In this document: piece after piece, positions 30,433 through 33,904 of the stretch
Position numbering within the stretch: the first letter of the stretch is position 1
Layout of the letters: every line of letters begins with the position of its first letter
Origin: RGIG8785 sp045655245
GTDB lineage: Bacteria > Bacillota > Clostridia > RGIG8785
Direction of reading: 5' to 3'
Assembly: GCA_045655245.1 (NCBI GenBank)
Contig: JAZOOX010000046.1
Coordinates: 1-33,904, forward strand
Length of the DNA stretch: 33,904 bases
Position numbers and translations under genes: made by a program
The notes under the pieces: model-generated
Told to the model about the DNA's origin: nothing
Seen by the model: the letters and a program-made list of their open reading frames with translations, nothing else
Database searches by the model: none

Positions 30433-30669
30433 ATGTTAGCTACAATCTTAAGTGTACTTCTGATTATCGTAAGTCTGGTTTTGATCGTCGTTGTTCTGAT
30501 GCAGTCCTCTGACCAGGCAGGCCTGTCCGGAACCATCGCCGGTGGTGCCGAGACCTTTTTTGGCAAGAACAAAGGCAGAACCATCGATGCAATCTTAAAG
30601 AAATGGACCGCTGTTATCGCTGCAGTGTTCGTTGTTTTAGCGGTTGTATTGTCGATCTTCCTTGGCTAA
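30433..30669 (+). CDS. secG: Preprotein translocase subunit SecG
   Basis: The product is 78 aa, typical for SecG, the small accessory subunit of the SecYEG channel in the cytoplasmic membrane. Two hydrophobic helices (about 4-23 and 58-77) flank the conserved cytosolic loop with LMQSSDQAGLSG, GGAETFFGKNK and IDAILKKWTA. A TTGGAGG ribosome binding site precedes the ATG. It is followed by a terminator and then rnr, the order found in many Firmicutes. Confidence 0.95.
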   Translation: MLATILSVLLIIVSLVLIVVVLMQSSDQAGLSGTIAGGAETFFGKNKGRTIDAILKKWTAVIAAVFVVLAVVLSIFLG

Positions 30670-30678
30670 GCAATGTTT

Positions 30679-30713
30679 AAAAAGGGTTTTCGCAAATGCG
30701 AAAACCCTTTTTT
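30679..30713 (+). terminator. Terminator after secG
   Basis: A long perfect stem (AAAAAGGGTTTTCGCA with TGCGAAAACCCTTTTT) is followed by T residues. It separates secG from rnr. Confidence 0.92.
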
Positions 30714-30729
30714 CTGGATATAATCCGGG

Positions 30730-30735
30730 TATAAT
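30730..30735 (+). promoter_or_regulatory. Possible rnr -10 box
   Basis: TATAAT occurs at 30730-30735, with another TATAAT at 30719-30724. The -35 position falls in the T-tract of the secG terminator and is poor. The strong terminator upstream suggests rnr needs its own promoter. Confidence 0.4.
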
Positions 30736-30754
30736 ACAAAAGGAGGTGGGACAA

Positions 30755-32647
30755 ATGAAACTACTGCTTGGAACCTTTCAAGGGAACGAGCGCGGGTTTG
30801 GCTTTGGCATTACCCAGGACGGCGACTATTACATTCCTGCAGGTCAGACCAACGGCGCAATGGACGGAGACACGGTTGAACTTTCGGTGTTACCCGCTAC
30901 TGACCCCCGACATCCTCAATCAGCATCGGTGGTGCGGGTCACTAAACGCCGCAACCGCACCCTTATCTGCACTTATCGAAGCGGTCGCCGCAGGCCTTTT
31001 GCCCTGCCCTTAAACCGCCGCATCCCTTACGAGATCCAACTGTCCGACCGTAAAAAGAAATCTTTGCCCGACCGCACCCGTGTTGTGGTAGAGCTGACCG
31101 ATTACCCCAACCGTTTCCGCGGCCCCATCGGTCGCATTCAAACGGTACTGGGGAAACCAACCGACCGTGGCATTGACGTTCTGTCGGTGCTGTACGAAAA
31201 GGGAATTCGTCCCTACTTCCCCAAATCGGTTTTAGCCGAAGCGGAAGCGGTCAGTCGTCAGCCAATGGACCTTTCGGGTCGGCTGGACTTGAGAAAAAAA
31301 CAAATCTTTACCATTGACGGCGCCGATGCCAAAGACCTGGACGATGCCGTTTCGGTTGAGCCTTTGGGAAAGGGCTATTTGGTCGGCGTTCATATTGCTG
31401 ATGTCAGCCATTACGTTACCGAAAAAAGCCGTCTTGACAACGTGGCCTTTAAACGTGGTACCAGCATCTATCCCGTGGACCGCGTGGTGCCGATGCTCCC
31501 CAAAGCGTTGTCCAACCACATTTGCAGTCTCCACCCCTTTGTGGAACGGCTTACTCTGTCTGTTTTGATGCAGGTGGACCAAAACGGCGAAATGCTTTCT
31601 TACGAGATTGCGCCTTCGGTTATCCGCTCGGTGGCAAGGCTGACCTATGACCGGGTGCAAAAGGTCATCGACGGGGACAAGTCCGAGCGGGACGCCCATC
31701 CCGACCTGACCCCCGCGATCGATATCCTCCATCGTCTGGCGCAAAGTTTGAGAAAAAAGCGCTTTGCAAGGGGAAGCTTGGATTTTGACCTGCCCGAACC
31801 GAAAATTGTTTTAGACGAAAACGGCCATGTTTTGTCTGTGGAAAAAGAGGTAACAGGCACTGCCAATCAGTTGATCGAGGAATGGATGTTGATGGCCAAC
31901 CAAACGGTTGCCCGCCACTTAAAGGAGCGGGGTCTCCCTGCTGTTTATCGGGTACACGAATCCCCTGACCCTGCCAAACTGGCTTCGGCGGAGCAGGTTT
32001 TTGCGGCATTGGGTTATCCCAAACCAAAGTCCGCCAACGCTCGGGATTTAAACGACCTGCTGGTCCGCGCCCGGGGCCGCGCGGAAGAGGCCACTGTCCA
32101 CACCCTGCTCTTGCGCAGTATGGCAAAAGCCCGTTATGCCGCCCAGCCGCTGGGACACTACGGGTTGGATATGTCCGACTACTGCCATTTTACGTCACCC
32201 ATCCGTCGCTATCCCGATTTGGTGGTACATCGGATCTTAAAAGAATCACTAAAAGGTCCGATAACTGCCGCACGGAAGCGCGAGCTGGCTGATTTTACCA
32301 TTACCGCCGCCGAGCAGGCAAGTGCTACTGAACTGATTGCTGTCGAAGCGGAGCGGGAGTGTGTCCGCATCAAGGTTGCAGAGTATATGTCCCACCGTAT
32401 CGGAGAAGAATTTACGGGTATTGTTTCGGGCATTAACAACCAGGGCCTGTTTGTCCAACTCCCCAACACGGTGGAGGGGATGACCCGATTCGCCGATATG
32501 CCCGACTATTATCGTTTTGATGACACCCGCTACCTTGCCGTTGGGGAACGAAGCGGCAAGACCTACCGTTTGGGTCAGCAGGTGACCGTGACAGCGGTTT
32601 CCGCTGATACCGAGACGGGTCGCATTGAGTTTTGTATTTATGATTAA
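30755..32647 (+). CDS. rnr: Ribonuclease R (RNase II family exoribonuclease)
   Basis: The product is 630 aa, shorter than the usual 700-800. It degrades structured RNA from the 3' end. The N-terminal cold-shock domain begins at once (GNERGFGFGI, 10-19), so the usual helix-turn-helix leader domain is missing. The catalytic RNB domain has TIDGADAKDLDDAVSV with the metal-binding aspartates, and CHFTSPIRRYPDLVVHRIL. The S1 domain (GEEFTGIVSGINNQGLFVQL) lies near the end, and no basic tail follows. I chose the ATG at 30755 with AAAGGAGGTGGG upstream; the earlier in-frame starts lie in secG and the terminator. Motifs fit RNase R better than RNase II. Confidence 0.93.
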   Translation: MKLLLGTFQGNERGFGFGITQDGDYYIPAGQTNGAMDGDTVELSVLPATDPRHPQSASVVRVTKRRNRTLICTYRSGRRRPFALPLNRRIPYEIQLSDRKKKSLPDRTRVVVELTDYPNRFRGPIGRIQTVLGKPTDRGIDVLSVLYEKGIRPYFPKSVLAEAEAVSRQPMDLSGRLDLRKKQIFTIDGADAKDLDDAVSVEPLGKGYLVGVHIADVSHYVTEKSRLDNVAFKRGTSIYPVDRVVPMLPKALSNHICSLHPFVERLTLSVLMQVDQNGEMLSYEIAPSVIRSVARLTYDRVQKVIDGDKSERDAHPDLTPAIDILHRLAQSLRKKRFARGSLDFDLPEPKIVLDENGHVLSVEKEVTGTANQLIEEWMLMANQTVARHLKERGLPAVYRVHESPDPAKLASAEQVFAALGYPKPKSANARDLNDLLVRARGRAEEATVHTLLLRSMAKARYAAQPLGHYGLDMSDYCHFTSPIRRYPDLVVHRILKESLKGPITAARKRELADFTITAAEQASATELIAVEAERECVRIKVAEYMSHRIGEEFTGIVSGINNQGLFVQLPNTVEGMTRFADMPDYYRFDDTRYLAVGERSGKTYRLGQQVTVTAVSADTETGRIEFCIYD

Positions 32648-32670
32648 GCCTCTGACAACAGAGGCTTTTT
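32647..32670 (+). terminator. Terminator after rnr
   Basis: AGCCTCTG and CAGAGGCT form an 8-bp stem around ACAA, followed by TTTT. It begins at the last base of the rnr stop codon. Confidence 0.9.
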
Positions 32671-32707
32671 CGTTGCCAAAAAAGATGTTAAAAAAGTGTG
32701 AAAACCC

Positions 32708-32736
32708 TTGCTTTTTTGACGGTTCTTCGATATAAT
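32708..32736 (+). promoter_or_regulatory. Promoter of the last gene
   Basis: TTGCTT (32708-32713), a 17-bp spacer and TATAAT (32731-32736). Confidence 0.8.
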
Positions 32737-32767
32737 GTAGGGGAATATAGTGTTAGGAGGGAATCGG

Positions 32768-33904
32768 ATGGAAACTTATCACTCTACCAAATTGTATAAA
32801 CCGGAATCACCACAAAAAATTGAGGAAAGCCCTTTTATTCAGGAGTACAAACTCCCTGCAGATGAAGAATTTACCCTTTTTACCGAGATCGAGGGCGATC
32901 GTTTCGTGCCAACAGGTCTGGATGCCCGAGAGTACGGTTATCGTTGGTGCATGGGCTTTTGCCCCCGTAAGAGCATCCTGTGCCGCACGTTTCTTGCGCC
33001 CCGGGATGGTTTGATTTCGATCGATTTCTTAAACGGCATCCGTTACTGGCTTTGCGATAAGGAAGCCGTTGTCGTTCAATTGTGGCATAACCAAACACTG
33101 CTCTTTCCTGAAACCGGGAAGTATGTGGATGATTGGTATCCCATTAACGACCAAGAGATTTGCTCCTTTGAAAAAATTTATCGCGTGGTTGAAGCGGGGG
33201 ATAAGATTCGTTTTATTGTCCGCAGTTTAAAAGAAGATAACAACGATGACCTGGTCTGTGAACAAGAGATCTCCTATCTCTTTGGCGGAGCGGTCGACCA
33301 TAAGATCGTTGTTGCCCCTGGCAAAACCGCTTCAATTTCTGCCTATACTACCGATGGCGCGATCCGTTTTATCAGCCGTGACCCTCAAACGGTGGTCGTG
33401 GGCGCTGACGGCACCGTGTTGGGTCTTTCCGAAGGTTCGGGGCTGGTTCAGCTGGTCTTTGCTGACGGAAGCGAGGACTATGTTGAGGTACTCGTATCGT
33501 CCGACCCCGAAACGGCTGAAAACCCGCTTGGCGTGAAGGTTGAACAGACCATCCCCGATCGCAATCCCAGTTGTGGGTTTGGTGTATCCGAAGAGGATAC
33601 TTTACAGTTCTGCACCCGTTTGGGTCAGGCAGTGATTACCCACGGCGACCGCATTGCTTCGGCAACTCGGGAGGACCGGGTTGGTGAAAGCGTCAAAATG
33701 TTGGAAAACGGCGTCCTTTATGATACGATGGACGCAACCTTCCTGGACTCCTACCGCGGTGGCAGAACACTGAAGGGAATGACCTTCTGTATGCATGTTT
33801 ATCAGGATACAAACTTTGCGGTTCGCTTCTTCTACAGCACCACCAAAGCGCCCCAACAGTTCAATTACATCACTACTGTTAAAAACCCCTTACCCCTTTC
33901 GATG
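32768..33904 (+). CDS. Hypothetical protein with an Ig-like (Big_2-type) segment; 3' end beyond the window
   Basis: The open frame covers 379 codons from the ATG at 32768 (GGAGGG upstream) to the window edge without a stop. There is no signal peptide or membrane helix. The first 175 residues form a beta-rich region that I cannot assign, with aromatic and Cys-containing stretches such as YGYRWCMGFCPRKS. Residues about 180-240 resemble a bacterial Ig-like domain: VVAPGKTASISAYTT, then FISRDPQTVVVGADGTV and LSEGSGLVQLVFADG. A further domain follows (about 250-379). Big_2 domains normally sit in secreted proteins, so the lack of an export signal is odd. The end of the gene and any anchor lie outside the window. 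It has its own promoter. Confidence 0.75.
   Translation, partial: METYHSTKLYKPESPQKIEESPFIQEYKLPADEEFTLFTEIEGDRFVPTGLDAREYGYRWCMGFCPRKSILCRTFLAPRDGLISIDFLNGIRYWLCDKEAVVVQLWHNQTLLFPETGKYVDDWYPINDQEICSFEKIYRVVEAGDKIRFIVRSLKEDNNDDLVCEQEISYLFGGAVDHKIVVAPGKTASISAYTTDGAIRFISRDPQTVVVGADGTVLGLSEGSGLVQLVFADGSEDYVEVLVSSDPETAENPLGVKVEQTIPDRNPSCGFGVSEEDTLQFCTRLGQAVITHGDRIASATREDRVGESVKMLENGVLYDTMDATFLDSYRGGRTLKGMTFCMHVYQDTNFAVRFFYSTTKAPQQFNYITTVKNPLPLSM

Noticed and set aside
1..33904. tRNA genes, rRNA genes, CRISPR arrays, insertion sequences
   Set aside because: No cloverleaf with CCA-like end, no regularly spaced repeats and no transposase were seen on either strand. The island uses a protein gene, not a tRNA, as its target.

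Overview
The window looks like a chromosomal segment of a low-to-mid GC Firmicute of class Clostridia. Support comes from strong AGGAGG-type ribosome binding sites, sigma-A promoters with 17-bp spacers in front of most transcription units, AddAB instead of RecBCD, the DUF1934-argS gene pair, a YabE-like G5/3D protein and an Rsu-type pseudouridine synthase. I could run no database search, so family names rest on motifs visible in the translations.

Region 1 (about 51-5235) is an AT-rich genomic island inserted at the 3' end of guaA. A 16-bp direct repeat (51-66 and 5220-5235) covers the last three codons and stop of guaA, and a 27-bp repeat lies just inside each end (164-190 and 5131-5157). I see no integrase or relaxase gene, so the island looks non-autonomous. 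Its cargo is one leftward operon of six genes: a small Cro/C1-type regulator with its own promoter and an adjacent palindrome, a receptor-like single-pass membrane protein, two small polytopic membrane proteins, a third membrane protein with two zinc ribbons plus an Ada-like Cys/His motif, and a soluble protein. All five proteins after the regulator carry a CxxC...CxxC zinc ribbon, predicted to be cytosolic. I do not recognise this set as a described system. It is the best novelty candidate here.

Region 2 (5224-10000) holds, leftward, a guaA that encodes only the ATP-pyrophosphatase half of GMP synthase, and a MATE transporter. Rightward is a DUF2207 membrane protein. After a shared bidirectional terminator come three tiny leftward genes for related hydrophobic, Cys/Gly-rich peptides of 35-44 residues.

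Region 3 (10034-24547) is rightward housekeeping DNA: addB-addA, a Pro/Glu-rich membrane-anchored protein, then a tightly packed run of yifB, murI, DUF1934, argS, an S41 peptidase, an Rsu-type pseudouridine synthase and a small membrane protein, probably one transcript from the promoter at 17309-17337.

Region 4 (24597-33904) contains a YabE-like G5/3D protein with a structured leader, rsmA, a GTP-type PEP carboxykinase, an orphan MalK/MsmK-type sugar ABC ATPase, a PaaI-like thioesterase, secG, RNase R and a partial gene with an Ig-like segment that runs off the window. Most units in this region have a clear promoter, a hairpin terminator, or both. No rRNA, tRNA, CRISPR array or insertion sequence was seen.
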